Assembly (NCBI GenBank): GCA_963669435.1
Contig: OY770025.1
Coordinates: 2,542,001-2,606,000 of the forward strand
Reading direction: 5' to 3'
Source: CALJFL01 sp963669435
GTDB taxonomy: Bacteria > Pseudomonadota > Gammaproteobacteria > Pseudomonadales > Halieaceae
Length of the DNA: 64,000 bases
Shown: one piece after another, positions 40,394 to 50,700 of the stretch
Position numbering within the stretch: the first letter of the stretch is position 1
How the letters are laid out: the number at the start of each line of letters is the position of its first letter
The notes under the pieces: model-generated
The model's database searches: none
The model's input: only the letters and a program-made list of their open reading frames with translations
What the model was told of the DNA's origin: nothing
Made by a program: the position numbers and the translations under genes

Positions 40394-40927
40394 ATGGCAA
40401 TGCGTTGGTACGTGGTACACGCCTACTCCGGGTACGAAAAAAAGGTTGCTGCTGCTCTGCAGGAGCGTATCGAACTGCACAATATGCAGGATCGATTTGG
40501 TGAAGTTTTGGTGCCCACCGAAGAAGTGGTTGAGATGCGCGGTGGCCAGAAGCGTCGCAGTGAGCGCAAGTTTTTCCCAGGCTATGTGCTGGTGCAAATG
40601 GAATTGGGCGACGACACCTGGCACCTGGTGAAAGAAACACCGCGTGTGATGGGCTTTATTGGTGGTAAGGCGGATGCACCGGCCCCAATTACTGAAGCTG
40701 AAGCAGCTGCCATATTGCAGCGGGTAGAAGACGGCGTAGAGGCACCGCGTCCAAAGACATTGTTCGAGCCCGGCGAGATGGTGCGGGTTATCGATGGCCC
40801 TTTCAACGACTTCAATGGGGTCGTGGAAGAGGTTAATTACGAAAAGAGCCGGCTCAACGTTGCAGTGCTTATTTTCGGTCGTTCCACTCCGGTGGAATTG
40901 GAATTTGGTCAGGTCGAAAAAGCCTGA
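40394..40927 (+). CDS. nusG: Transcription termination/antitermination factor NusG
   Basis: Couples RNA polymerase with Rho and with the ribosomal S10 protein. 177 residues. The NGN domain begins RWYVVHAYSGYEKKVAAALQ and contains the RKFFPGYVLVQM core, with VMGFIGG before the linker. The C-terminal KOW domain starts EPGEMVRVIDGPFNDFNGVVEEVN. ATG 40394 or the ATG two codons later (40400) could be the start. Co-transcribed with secE. Confidence 0.97.
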   Translation: MAMRWYVVHAYSGYEKKVAAALQERIELHNMQDRFGEVLVPTEEVVEMRGGQKRRSERKFFPGYVLVQMELGDDTWHLVKETPRVMGFIGGKADAPAPITEAEAAAILQRVEDGVEAPRPKTLFEPGEMVRVIDGPFNDFNGVVEEVNYEKSRLNVAVLIFGRSTPVELEFGQVEKA

Positions 40928-40973
40928 TTCACAGCGTCTTTTCCGCCAGGGCGGGATCGGCGTTTTTTGAAAC

Positions 40974-40989
40974 GGTGACGCAAGTCACC
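40974..40989 (+). promoter_or_regulatory. GCAA-tetraloop hairpin in the rplK leader
   Basis: GGTGAC-GCAA-GTCACC at 40974-40989, a perfect 6-bp stem with a GNRA loop, sits 60 bases before rplK in the 122-bp nusG-rplK gap. L1 autoregulates the L11-L1 operon through a 5' leader structure in E. coli, so this may belong to that target, though its match to the E. coli site was not tested. A preceding CCGCC/GGCGG inverted repeat and T run (40943-40968) might terminate secE-nusG transcripts. Confidence 0.4.
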
Positions 40990-41049
40990 ACAATGGGGAG
41001 CTGAAGTACGCGCAAGCCGAAACAGCGTTTTTACCCGGGAGACAATGCA

Positions 41050-41484
41050 ATGGCTAAGAAAGTCGAAGCTTATATCAAGCTGCAAGTGCCTGCTGGTCAG
41101 GCCAACCCGAGTCCGCCGGTTGGTCCCGCGCTGGGTCAGCACGGTGTGAACATCATGGAATTCTGCAAGGCGTTTAACGCCGAGACTCAGGGCACCGAGC
41201 CCGGGTTGCCGATTCCTGTCGTGATTACTGTTTACAACGATCGCTCGTTTACCTTTATCAAGAAGACACCGCCGGCCTCAGTCTTGTTGCGCAAGGCGGC
41301 AAAGATCAAGAAGGGCTCTGGCACGCCGAACACCAACAAGGTGGGCAAGGTTAACCGCGCCCAGTTAGAAGAAGTGGCCACCCAGAAGTGGCCCGACCTG
41401 ACTGCTGCCGATATGGACGCAGCAGTGCGTACCATTGCGGGCAGTGCACGCTCCGCAGGTATCGAAGTAGAGGGAGTGAACTAA
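41050..41484 (+). CDS. rplK: 50S ribosomal protein L11
   Basis: Binds 23S rRNA in the GTPase-associated centre and is needed for RelA stringent sensing. 144 residues with the N-terminal AYIKLQVPAGQANPSPPVGPALGQHGVNIMEFCKAFN and the RNA-binding C-terminal domain (KAAKIKKGSGTPNTNKVGKV). Its stop overlaps the rplA start (TAATG). Confidence 0.98.
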   Translation: MAKKVEAYIKLQVPAGQANPSPPVGPALGQHGVNIMEFCKAFNAETQGTEPGLPIPVVITVYNDRSFTFIKKTPPASVLLRKAAKIKKGSGTPNTNKVGKVNRAQLEEVATQKWPDLTAADMDAAVRTIAGSARSAGIEVEGVN

Positions 41485-42179
41485 TGGCCAAGTTATCCAA
41501 GCGCGTACGCGCATATAAAGAGAAGGTAGAGCCGGGTAAGGCTTATCCGCTGGCCGAAGCGGTCAGCCTGTTGAAAGAGTTCGCCACCGTCAAGTTCGAT
41601 GAAACGGTTGAAGTGGCCGTTAACCTGGGTATTGACGCGCGCAAATCTGACCAGGCTGTACGTGGTGCCACAACCCTGCCGCACGGAACAGGTAAAGATG
41701 TTCGCGTCGCAGTCTTCACCCAGGGCGATGCAGCAGAGAAGGCAAAAGCTGCTGGTGCGGACCTGGTTGGCATGGAAGATCTCGCTGAACAGATCAAAGG
41801 CGGCATGATGGATTTTGATGTGGTTATCGCATCTCCAGATGCAATGCGCGTCGTGGGTCAGTTGGGCCAGGTTCTGGGTCCTCGCGGCCTGATGCCGAAC
41901 CCCAAAACGGGCACTGTAACCCCGGATGTGGAGACAGCAGTGAATAACGCCAAGGCGGGACAGATTCGTTACCGCACGGACAAGAACGGTATTGTTCACG
42001 GTGGTATTGGCAAGATCGGTTTTGAGCTGGATGCGATCAAGGGCAACCTTGAGGCAGTGCTCGCCGACCTGACCAAGGCCAAGCCGGCGGCAGCCAAGGG
42101 TGTGTATATGAAGAAAGTGACCCTTTCTACCACCATGGGCCCCGGCATTATCGTTGATCAGGCGTCGTTAGAAAGTTGA
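41484..42179 (+). CDS. rplA: 50S ribosomal protein L1
   Basis: L1-stalk protein involved in E-site tRNA release and repressor of its own operon. 231 residues, start MAKLSKRVRAY at ATG 41484 rather than an earlier in-frame ATG inside rplK. Signature segments include KFDETVEVAVNLGIDARKSDQAVRG and GLMPNPKTGTVTPDV. Coupled with rplK by a one-base overlap. Confidence 0.98.
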   Translation: MAKLSKRVRAYKEKVEPGKAYPLAEAVSLLKEFATVKFDETVEVAVNLGIDARKSDQAVRGATTLPHGTGKDVRVAVFTQGDAAEKAKAAGADLVGMEDLAEQIKGGMMDFDVVIASPDAMRVVGQLGQVLGPRGLMPNPKTGTVTPDVETAVNNAKAGQIRYRTDKNGIVHGGIGKIGFELDAIKGNLEAVLADLTKAKPAAAKGVYMKKVTLSTTMGPGIIVDQASLES

Positions 42180-42304
42180 TCGATTCGCCCTTACGAGGGG
42201 CGTTTCCTCAAGGCCCGTCATGGATGGCGGGTGTTGTAGATCGGAACGAGCCTACAGGCTCAATCCGGTCCACTTTGAGGTCTTTGGAAAAGGCTGGGTG
42301 TTAA

Positions 42305-42480
42305 CTATTTAGCTGAGAACTGAAGACCATCAAAGACCGTAGGTGTCGATCTCGTAGCAATTTTGCGAGTAACACTTAATACAGGCTTGCCCTCGGGCGA
42401 GCCAAACCTACGCAGATGGTGGAAGTGTTCACCAAAACGTGGTGAAGCCATAGGTTTGGCGTTACCTTAATTTGTAATCC
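42305..42480 (+). promoter_or_regulatory. L10 (rplJL) autoregulatory mRNA leader
   Basis: The 314-bp rplA-rplJ gap holds a structured leader. CGTAGGT (42338-42344) can pair with ACCTACG (42406-42412). A competing 10-bp helix is GCCAAACCTA (42401-42410) with TAGGTTTGGC (42451-42460), enclosing the hairpin TTCACC (42428-42433)/GGTGAA (42441-42446). The helices share bases 42406-42410 and so exclude each other. This fits the known L10(L12)4 leader that controls rplJ-rplL translation. The conserved segment AATACAGGCTTGCCC is also seen. Confidence 0.75.
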
Positions 42481-42493
42481 AGGAGTAATTCCA

Positions 42494-43024
42494 GTGGCAA
42501 TTGGACTCGAAGACAAGAAAGCGATCGTTGCTGAAGTTAACGAGACAGCCACCAGTGCTCTGTCGCTGGTCATCGCAGATTCACGCGGTGTCACAGTTGA
42601 TGGGATGACAGCCCTGCGCAAAGATGCGCGCGAAAATCAGGTTACCCTCCGCGTCGTGCGGAACACCCTGGCCAAGCGTGCACTGGAAGGAACCGAGTAT
42701 GAGTGCGTCAACGATGCACTGTCCGGTCCCTCCCTGTTCGGATTTTCCATGGAAGATCCGGGTGCGGCGGCTCGATTGTTCAAGGACTTCGCGAAAGATA
42801 ACGAAGACTTTGAAGTAAAAGTACTGGCGGTAAGCGGCCAGATGCTGGGTGCAGAACAATTGGATGTTCTGGCGAAGCTGCCTACGCGTGATCAGGCACT
42901 CTCTATGTTGATGAGTGTTATGAAGGCGCCGGCAACCAAGCTGGTTCAAACAATGAACGAAGTACCTGGAAAACTGGTTCGCACACTCGCAGCAGTTCGC
43001 GATCAGAAAGAAGCGGCGGCCTAG
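42494..43024 (+). CDS. rplJ: 50S ribosomal protein L10
   Basis: Anchors L7/L12 dimers on the ribosome stalk and, with them, represses its own mRNA. 176 residues beginning IGLEDKKAIVAEVNETATSALSLVIADSRGVTV. The GTG at 42494 is preceded by AGGAG (42481-42485) at a good distance. It lies 41 bases upstream of rplL. Confidence 0.97.
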   Translation: MAIGLEDKKAIVAEVNETATSALSLVIADSRGVTVDGMTALRKDARENQVTLRVVRNTLAKRALEGTEYECVNDALSGPSLFGFSMEDPGAAARLFKDFAKDNEDFEVKVLAVSGQMLGAEQLDVLAKLPTRDQALSMLMSVMKAPATKLVQTMNEVPGKLVRTLAAVRDQKEAAA

Positions 43025-43065
43025 GCCCCGATTCAGGATATACAGCTAAATAGGAGAAATCAGTC

Positions 43066-43440
43066 ATGTCTAAAGAAGACATTTTGAATGCAATCGCTGA
43101 AATGAGCGTGATGGAAATCGTTGAGCTCATCGAAGCAATGGAAGAGAAGTTCGGTGTAACTGCCGCCGCGGCTGTTGCCGCAGCGCCCGCCGCTGCCGGT
43201 GGTGACGCTGGTGGTGCCGCCGAAGAGAAGACCGAGTTCGACGTTGTTCTTACCGCCGCTGGCGAGAAGAAAGTCAACGTGATCAAGGTTGTTCGTGCAG
43301 TAACTGGCCTGGGCTTGAAAGAAGCCAAGGGCCTGGTCGACGGCGCGCCTTCCCCAATCAAGGAAGGCGCTTCTAAGGAAGAAGCCGAAGACATCAAGAA
43401 GCAGCTGGAAGAAGCCGGCGGCAGCGCTGAACTCAAGTAA
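43066..43440 (+). CDS. rplL: 50S ribosomal protein L7/L12
   Basis: Stalk protein that recruits translation factors. 124 residues: N-terminal dimerisation domain (ILNAIAEMSVMEIVELIEAMEEKFGV), an alanine-rich hinge (AAAVAAAPAAAGGDAGG) and the C-terminal factor-binding domain (KKVNVIKVVRAVTGLGLKEAK). AGGAG ribosome site directly upstream. Confidence 0.98.
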   Translation: MSKEDILNAIAEMSVMEIVELIEAMEEKFGVTAAAAVAAAPAAAGGDAGGAAEEKTEFDVVLTAAGEKKVNVIKVVRAVTGLGLKEAKGLVDGAPSPIKEGASKEEAEDIKKQLEEAGGSAELK

Positions 43441-43475
43441 GTTCAGCATTGGTCTCGCTTAGGCAAGACCCGGAC

Positions 43476-43507
43476 AAGGCTGGTGGGCAACTGCTCACCG
43501 GCCTTTT
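43476..43507 (+). terminator. Attenuator between rplL and rpoB
   Basis: AAGGC-t-GGTG (43476-43485) pairs with CACC-g-GCC plus T run (43496-43507), loop of ten bases, followed by TTTT. E. coli has a partial terminator at this same position that sets the ribosomal-protein to polymerase ratio, so partial read-through into rpoB is expected. Confidence 0.7.
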
Positions 43508-43621
43508 CCCGTTTCATACAGAATTGTTTCGGGCGCCGATATTGGCGGCTCGATGACAGCCCATTAGGGCTGCCGTACCGCGAGCTAGGCGGTTGAATGT
43601 TAATCACGCTGGGGAGTACTG

Positions 43622-46600
43622 ATGGCATACTCGTACACTGAGAAAAAACGTATTCGCAAAGACTTTGGCATGTTGCCCAAGGTCATGGATGTTCCATACC
43701 TGCTTGCGATTCAATTGGATTCCTACAGGAAGTTTACCCAGCAGGGCACCCCCCTGTCAGAGCGCGGCGACTACGGTTTGCATGCCGCCTTCAAGTCAGT
43801 TTTCCCGATCGTCAGCTACAGTGGCAACGCTGCCCTTGAGTATGTTGATTATCAGCTGGGTACACCGGTGTTTGATGTTAACGAATGCCAACTCCGCGGC
43901 GTTACCTATTCCTGCTCGCTGCGGGTCAAGGTTCGGTTGATCATTTACGATAAGGAATCGGCCAACAAGAGCATCAAAGACATCAAGGAGCAGGAAGTCT
44001 ACATGGGGGAGATCCCCTTGATGACCGATAACGGCACCTTCGTCATTAATGGCACCGAGCGTGTCATCGTGTCGCAGCTGCACCGATCCCCGGGTGTATT
44101 CTTCGATCACGACAAAGGCAAGACGCACTCTTCCGGCAAGCTGCTGTACTCTGCTCGCGTTATCCCCTACCGCGGTTCTTGGCTGGACTTTGAGTTTGAT
44201 CCCAAGGACCTGGTGTTTGTCCGTATCGATCGTCGCCGTAAACTGCCGGCGACAATTTTGCTGCGCGCCCTGGGTTTCGAGTCAGAAGAAATTCTGGCCA
44301 TGTTCTATGACACCAACACCTTCCATGTAGACAAAGAAGGTGTGTACACCATGGCGCTTATTCCCGAGCGTTTACGTGGTGATGTTGCCGCGTTCGATAT
44401 CAAGATCGGCCGCAAGGTAGTGGTGGAAGAAGGCCGCCGTATTACAGCGCGCCATATTCGCGAACTCGAAAAAGGCGACGTCAAAGAGTTGGAGATTCCG
44501 GCGGAGTATCTGTATGGCCGCGCTCTGGCGAAAAACCTTGTCGATGAAAAAACCGGTGAGGTACTGGTCGAGTGCAACACCCAGTTGGAAGAAGAGACTC
44601 TGGCCAAGTTGGTCGAAGCGGGTGTCAAGGAAATTGAGACCCTGTACACAAACGAACTGGATCGTGGCCCTTTCATCGCCGATACCCTGCGACAGGACAC
44701 CACGCGCAACGAACTGGAAGCACTGGTAGAAATCTACCGTATGATGCGCCCGGGAGAGCCGCCGACCAAGGAGTCTGCTGAGAACTTGTTCCAGAACCTG
44801 TTCTTCTCTGCTGACCGTTATGATCTGTCTGCGGTGGGTCGCATGAAGTTCAACCGTCGACTCGGTCGCGAGAGCGCCGAGGGCATTGGCGTGCTTGATC
44901 GCGACGATATAGTCGATGTACTCAAGACCCTGGTAGATATTCGCAACGGTAAAGGCATTGTTGACGATATCGACCACCTGGGTAACCGCCGTGTACGTAG
45001 CGTTGGTGAAATGGCGGAGAACCAATTCCGTGTAGGTCTGGTTCGTGTCGAGCGCGCGGTGAAAGAGCGGCTGTCCATGGCAGAGAGTGAAGGCCTGATG
45101 CCCCAGGACTTGATCAATGCCAAGCCGGTATCTGCCGCAGTCAAGGAGTTCTTCGGTTCCAGCCAGCTCTCGCAGTTTATGGACCAGAACAATCCGCTGT
45201 CTGAGGTGACCCATAAGCGTCGCGTTTCTGCCCTCGGCCCGGGTGGTTTGACCCGTGAACGTGCCGGATTTGAGGTGCGCGACGTACACCCGACACACTA
45301 TGGTCGCGTGTGCCCGATTGAGACGCCTGAAGGACCGAACATCGGACTTATCAACTCGCTCGCCACCTATGCACGCACCAACGAGTATGGGTTTCTCGAA
45401 AGCCCCTATCGCAAGGTTGTTAACGGCAAGGTGACCGACGAGATCGAGTTTTTGTCGGCGATTAATGAGGCGGAAAATATTATCGCCCAGGCGTCAGCTC
45501 CGCTCGACAAGAACAACAAGTTCACCGAGGAGTTGATTAACGTTCGCCACTTGAACGAATTTACGGTGAAGGCTCCCGGTGACGTCAATTACATGGATGT
45601 CTCGCCCAAACAGGTCGTCTCTGTAGCGGCGGCCTTGATTCCGTTCCTTGAGCATGACGATGCAAACCGAGCCTTGATGGGCTCCAACATGCAGCGCCAG
45701 GCAGTACCTACACTGAAGAGCGACAAGCCGCTGGTAGGCACTGGCATGGAGCGTTATGTCGCCGCTGACTCGGGTGTCTGTGTTGTTTCACGCCGTGGCG
45801 GCGTGATTGACTCCGTTGACGCCAGCCGCATCGTGGTGCGGGTGAATGATAAAGACGTTGGCCCGGATGAAGCGCCAGTCGATATCTACAACCTGACTAA
45901 GTACACCCGCTCCAACCAGAACACCTGTATCAACCAGCGCCCGATCGTCAAGCAGGGTGACAAGGTGGAGAGAGGTGACATTCTTGCAGATGGTCCGTCC
46001 ATTGATATGGGTGAACTGGCCCTTGGTCAGAACATGCGTATCGCGTTTATGCCCTGGAACGGCTACAACTTCGAGGACTCGATCCTGGTATCAGAGCGGG
46101 TGGTGAAAGAAGATCGTTTTACCACCATTCATATTCAGGAACTGACCTGTATTGCCCGTGATACCAAGTTGGGCTCGGAAGAAATTTCCGCGGATATCCC
46201 CAACGTGGGTGAAGGTGCACTGGGCAAGCTCGACGAGTCTGGCATTGTATACATCGGTGCAGAGGTAGATGCCGGTGATATTTTGGTGGGTAAGGTGACA
46301 CCCAAGGGTGAAACCCAGCTGACCCCGGAAGAAAAGCTGTTGCGCGCTATCTTCGGTGAAAAGGCGTCTGATGTAAAAGATACGTCACTGCGTGTTCCGT
46401 CCAGCACCAAGGGTACGGTTATCGACGTGCAGGTGTTCACTCGTGACGGTTTGGAAAAAGACGCCCGAGCCCTGCAGATCGAGAAGCACCAACTGGACGA
46501 GTACCGCAAAGACCTCAAGGAAGAGTATCGCATCTTCGAAGAAGCGACGTTCTCGCGCCTTGAGAACCTGATCAAGGGGCAAAAAACGGTCAGCGGTGGT

Positions 46601-47695
46601 GGCCTGAGCAAGGGCACGGCGCTCTCAGCCGAAGTGCTCGCCGACTTAGACCGCGAGCAGTGGTTCAAGCTGAAGTTGTCAGATGCGGAGTTGAATGACG
46701 CGCTTGCATCCGCCCAGCGCCAGCTCGACGAGCAAAACAAACTGCTTGAGGAGCGCTTCGAGGACAAGAAGAGCAAGCTGCAAAGCGGTGACGACCTCGC
46801 CCCTGGCGTGCTGAAAATCGTCAAGGTTTACCTGGCGATCAAGCGCCGCATCCAGCCCGGTGACAAGATGGCGGGCCGTCATGGGAACAAGGGTGTGATC
46901 TCGGTCATTATGCCGGTTGAAGACATGCCCTATGATGAAAACGGAGAGCCGGTTGATATCGTGCTCAACCCGCTGGGTGTACCGTCGCGGATGAACGTGG
47001 GGCAGATCCTGGAGACCCACCTGGGTATGGCTGCCAAGGGCCTCGGTGACAAGATCGACCAGATGCTCCAGGAGCAGCGTAAAGTTGCGGAGATCCGCAA
47101 GTTCCTTGAAAGCATTTACAACAATGGGGCCGGACGCAGCGAAGACCTCAAGTCACTCGGCGATGCTGAGGTCCTTGAGCTAGCGCAAAACCTGTCCGGC
47201 GGTGTACCCATGGCGACACCGGTATTCGACGGTGCGGCTGAAGAGTCGATCAAGGAATTGCTGAAACTGGCGGACCTGCCCGACAGCGGTCAGTTCACCC
47301 TGTACGACGGCCGCTCAGGCGATGCATTCGATCGCCCGGTGACCGTGGGTTATATGTACATGCTGAAACTGAACCACCTGGTCGACGATAAGATGCATGC
47401 CCGTTCCACCGGTAGCTACAGCCTGGTTACCCAACAACCGCTGGGTGGTAAGGCGCAGTTCGGTGGCCAGCGTTTCGGGGAGATGGAGGTCTGGGCGCTT
47501 GAAGCCTATGGCGCCGCCTACACCCTGCAGGAAATGCTCACGGTCAAGTCTGACGACGTGGCCGGTCGTACCAAGATGTACAAAAACATTGTCGATGGTG
47601 ACCATCGTATGGAACCGGGTATGCCCGAGTCCTTCAACGTATTGGTTAAGGAAATTCGCTCGCTCGGCATCGATATGGAGCTGGAAAGCGAATAG
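43622..47695 (+). CDS. rpoB: RNA polymerase beta subunit
   Basis: Catalytic core subunit of RNA polymerase, 1357 residues. The rifampicin pocket is wild type: SQLSQFMDQNNPLSEVTHKRR, then the ALGPGGLTRERAGFEVRDVH and PIETPEGPNIGLINSLA blocks. C-terminal conserved regions include RHGNKGVISVIMPVEDMPY and QRFGEMEVWALEAYGAAYTLQEML. It has the length of the E. coli subunit. It begins 181 bases after rplL, past the attenuator, and ends 79 bases before rpoC. Confidence 0.99.
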   Translation: MAYSYTEKKRIRKDFGMLPKVMDVPYLLAIQLDSYRKFTQQGTPLSERGDYGLHAAFKSVFPIVSYSGNAALEYVDYQLGTPVFDVNECQLRGVTYSCSLRVKVRLIIYDKESANKSIKDIKEQEVYMGEIPLMTDNGTFVINGTERVIVSQLHRSPGVFFDHDKGKTHSSGKLLYSARVIPYRGSWLDFEFDPKDLVFVRIDRRRKLPATILLRALGFESEEILAMFYDTNTFHVDKEGVYTMALIPERLRGDVAAFDIKIGRKVVVEEGRRITARHIRELEKGDVKELEIPAEYLYGRALAKNLVDEKTGEVLVECNTQLEEETLAKLVEAGVKEIETLYTNELDRGPFIADTLRQDTTRNELEALVEIYRMMRPGEPPTKESAENLFQNLFFSADRYDLSAVGRMKFNRRLGRESAEGIGVLDRDDIVDVLKTLVDIRNGKGIVDDIDHLGNRRVRSVGEMAENQFRVGLVRVERAVKERLSMAESEGLMPQDLINAKPVSAAVKEFFGSSQLSQFMDQNNPLSEVTHKRRVSALGPGGLTRERAGFEVRDVHPTHYGRVCPIETPEGPNIGLINSLATYARTNEYGFLESPYRKVVNGKVTDEIEFLSAINEAENIIAQASAPLDKNNKFTEELINVRHLNEFTVKAPGDVNYMDVSPKQVVSVAAALIPFLEHDDANRALMGSNMQRQAVPTLKSDKPLVGTGMERYVAADSGVCVVSRRGGVIDSVDASRIVVRVNDKDVGPDEAPVDIYNLTKYTRSNQNTCINQRPIVKQGDKVERGDILADGPSIDMGELALGQNMRIAFMPWNGYNFEDSILVSERVVKEDRFTTIHIQELTCIARDTKLGSEEISADIPNVGEGALGKLDESGIVYIGAEVDAGDILVGKVTPKGETQLTPEEKLLRAIFGEKASDVKDTSLRVPSSTKGTVIDVQVFTRDGLEKDARALQIEKHQLDEYRKDLKEEYRIFEEATFSRLENLIKGQKTVSGGGLSKGTALSAEVLADLDREQWFKLKLSDAELNDALASAQRQLDEQNKLLEERFEDKKSKLQSGDDLAPGVLKIVKVYLAIKRRIQPGDKMAGRHGNKGVISVIMPVEDMPYDENGEPVDIVLNPLGVPSRMNVGQILETHLGMAAKGLGDKIDQMLQEQRKVAEIRKFLESIYNNGAGRSEDLKSLGDAEVLELAQNLSGGVPMATPVFDGAAEESIKELLKLADLPDSGQFTLYDGRSGDAFDRPVTVGYMYMLKLNHLVDDKMHARSTGSYSLVTQQPLGGKAQFGGQRFGEMEVWALEAYGAAYTLQEMLTVKSDDVAGRTKMYKNIVDGDHRMEPGMPESFNVLVKEIRSLGIDMELESE

Positions 47696-47774
47696 CAATC
47701 GTAATTGGACTCAATAGGGCAGTGCGGCTTGGCCGCCGCGCCGCCCGGTAGAATAACCTCGTGGAGGAATAGCC

Positions 47775-50700
47775 TTGAAAGACTTACTTAATTTGTTGAA
47801 GTCCCAGGGACAGAACGACGAATTCGATGCAATTCGCATTGGTCTGGCGTCGCCAGAGATGATTCGCTCCTGGTCGTTTGGTGAAGTAAAGAAGCCGGAG
47901 ACCATCAACTACCGTACCTTCAAGCCAGAGCGGGATGGACTGTTCTGCGCCAAGATTTTTGGTCCGGTGAAGGACTACGAGTGCCTGTGCGGCAAGTACA
48001 AGCGACTCAAGCACCGCGGCGTAATTTGTGAGAAGTGTGGCGTAGAGGTTGCACTGGCCAAAGTGCGCCGTGAGCGTATGGGCCACATTGAACTGGCCAG
48101 CCCGGTAGCGCATATCTGGTTCCTGAAGTCACTGCCGTCACGTATCGGTCTGTTACTGGATATGACCCTGCGTGATATCGAGCGCGTGCTGTATTTCGAA
48201 TCCTACGTGGTGACCGACCCGGGTATGACGACCCTGGAGCAGGGGCAACTGCTGACCGACGAACAGTATTACGAGGCCATGGAAGAATTCGGTGACGAGT
48301 TCTCCGCCAAGATGGGCGCCGAGGCGGTGCAGGATCTGATGATGCAGCTGGATCTGCCCACAGAGATTGCCGCGCTGCGCGAGGAAATTCCCGCAACCAA
48401 CTCGGAGACCAAGATCAAGAAGCTGTCCAAGCGCGTGAAGCTGATGGAAGCATTCGCCAATTCTGGCAACAAGCCGGAATGGATGGTGCTTAACGCGCTG
48501 CCTGTGCTGCCACCGGACCTGCGTCCATTGGTACCCCTGGATGGCGGCCGCTTTGCAACGTCTGACCTTAATGACCTGTACCGCCGTGTCATTAACCGGA
48601 ACAACCGTCTGAAGCGCCTGCTGGACCTGAATGCGCCGGATATCATCGTGCGCAACGAAAAGCGCATGCTGCAGGAATCGGTTGATGCACTGTTGGACAA
48701 TGGTCGTCGCGGTCGCGCGATCACCGGATCCAACAAGCGCCCACTGAAGTCCCTTGCCGACATGATTAAGGGTAAGCAGGGTCGCTTCCGTCAGAACCTG
48801 CTGGGTAAGCGTGTGGACTACTCCGGTCGTTCCGTGATCGTGGTAGGTCCGACCCTGCGTCTGCACCAGTGCGGACTGCCCAAGAAGATGGCGCTGGAGT
48901 TGTTCAAGCCGTTCATCTTCGGCAAGCTGGAAGCCCGTGGCCTGGCCACCACCATTAAGGCGGCCAAGAAAATGGTCGAGCGGGAGCCACCGGAAGTGTG
49001 GGATATTCTCGCCGAGGTTATCCGCGAGCACCCGGTACTGCTGAACCGTGCGCCGACTTTGCACCGCCTGGGTATCCAGGCCTTTGAGCCAGTACTGATC
49101 GAGGGTAAGGCGATTCAGCTGCACCCGCTTGTTTGTGCCGCTTACAATGCCGACTTTGACGGCGACCAGATGGCGGTACACGTACCGCTGACCATCGAGG
49201 CCCAGCTTGAAGCGCGGGCGTTGATGATGTCGACCAACAACATTCTCTCTCCGGCCAACGGCGAGCCGATTATCGTACCGTCACAGGACGTGGTACTTGG
49301 CCTGTACTATATGACCCGCGAGCGCGTTAACGCCAAGGGTGAAGGCACCGTGTTTGCCAATGTGTCGGAAGTCCATCGCGCCTATCACAGCGGTGAGGCG
49401 CACTTGCAGGCGCGCGTTAAGGTGCGCGTCAACGAGGTCGTCAACACAGACGAAGGCGAATCCCTGGAGCGCAGCTTCATTGCTGAAACAACCGTTGGCC
49501 GGGCGTTGCTGTGGGAAATCGTACCCGAAGGCATTGCTTTCGAGATGGTAAACCAGAACATGGCCAAAAAAGCCATCTCGCGCATCATTAACCAGTGCTA
49601 TCGGGCTGTTGGCCTCAAAGCCACAGTTATTTTTGCTGACCGCCTGATGTACACCGGTTACGAGTACTCCACGCGTTCCGGTTCGTCCATCGGTGTGAAC
49701 GACTTCGAAATCCCGGAGGAGAAGGCTGCCCTGATCGATCGCGCCGAGTCCGAGGTAAAAGAGATCGAAGATCAATATGCCGCCGGTCTGGTAACCCAGG
49801 GTGAGAAGTACAACAAGGTGATCGACATTTGGTCCCGGGCCAACGACCTGGTGTCCAAGTCGATGATGGAAAATCTGTCCAAGGAGAGCGTGGTCAACCG
49901 CGAGGGTGCGGAAGAACAGCAGGACTCTTTCAACTCCGTTTATATCTATGCTGACTCCGGTGCTCGTGGTTCGCCCGCGCAGATTCGACAGTTGGCGGGT
50001 ATGCGTGGCCTGATGGCCAAGCCAGACGGCTCAATTATCGAGACGCCGATTACCGCGAACTTCCGTGAAGGCCTTAACGTACTGCAGTACTTTATTTCTA
50101 CCCACGGTGCTCGTAAGGGCCTGGCGGATACCGCACTGAAAACTGCAAACTCTGGTTACCTCACTCGCCGTTTGGTCGACGTGGCCCAGGACCTGGTGGT
50201 CACCGAGCTTGACTGTGGTACTGACCAGGGTCTGTTAATGACACCGGTTATTGATGGCGGCGACATTATTGAGTCGCTGGGTGATCGTGTGCTGGGCCGT
50301 ATCGTGGCCCGCGATGTGCTCAAGCCCGGCAGCGAAGACGAAATCGCCGTTACTGCCGGTACCATGCTGGATGAGCTGTGGATTAAACGGCTGGAAGAAA
50401 TGGGTATCGATGAGGTCGAAGCGCGCTCACCCATCACCTGTGAGACCCGCCACGGTATCTGTGCAACTTGTTACGGTCGCGATCTCGCCCGTGGACACAA
50501 GGTGAACATGGGTGAAGCAATTGGTGTTGTGGCAGCCCAGTCTATTGGTGAGCCCGGCACCCAGTTGACCATGCGTACGTTCCACATTGGTGGCGCAGCA
50601 TCCCGGGCAACTGCGCAGGATAATATCCAGGTGATGAATGAAGGTACTGTGCGCCTGCATAACCTGAAGTTTGTTGAAAAGGGTGACGGCTCCCTGGTGG

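Noticed and set aside
48153..49181. 342-codon minus-strand frame opposite rpoC
   Set aside because: An antisense shadow of a strongly coding gene. Its composition (His/Gln/Arg-rich) is that expected from the reverse complement of biased codons.
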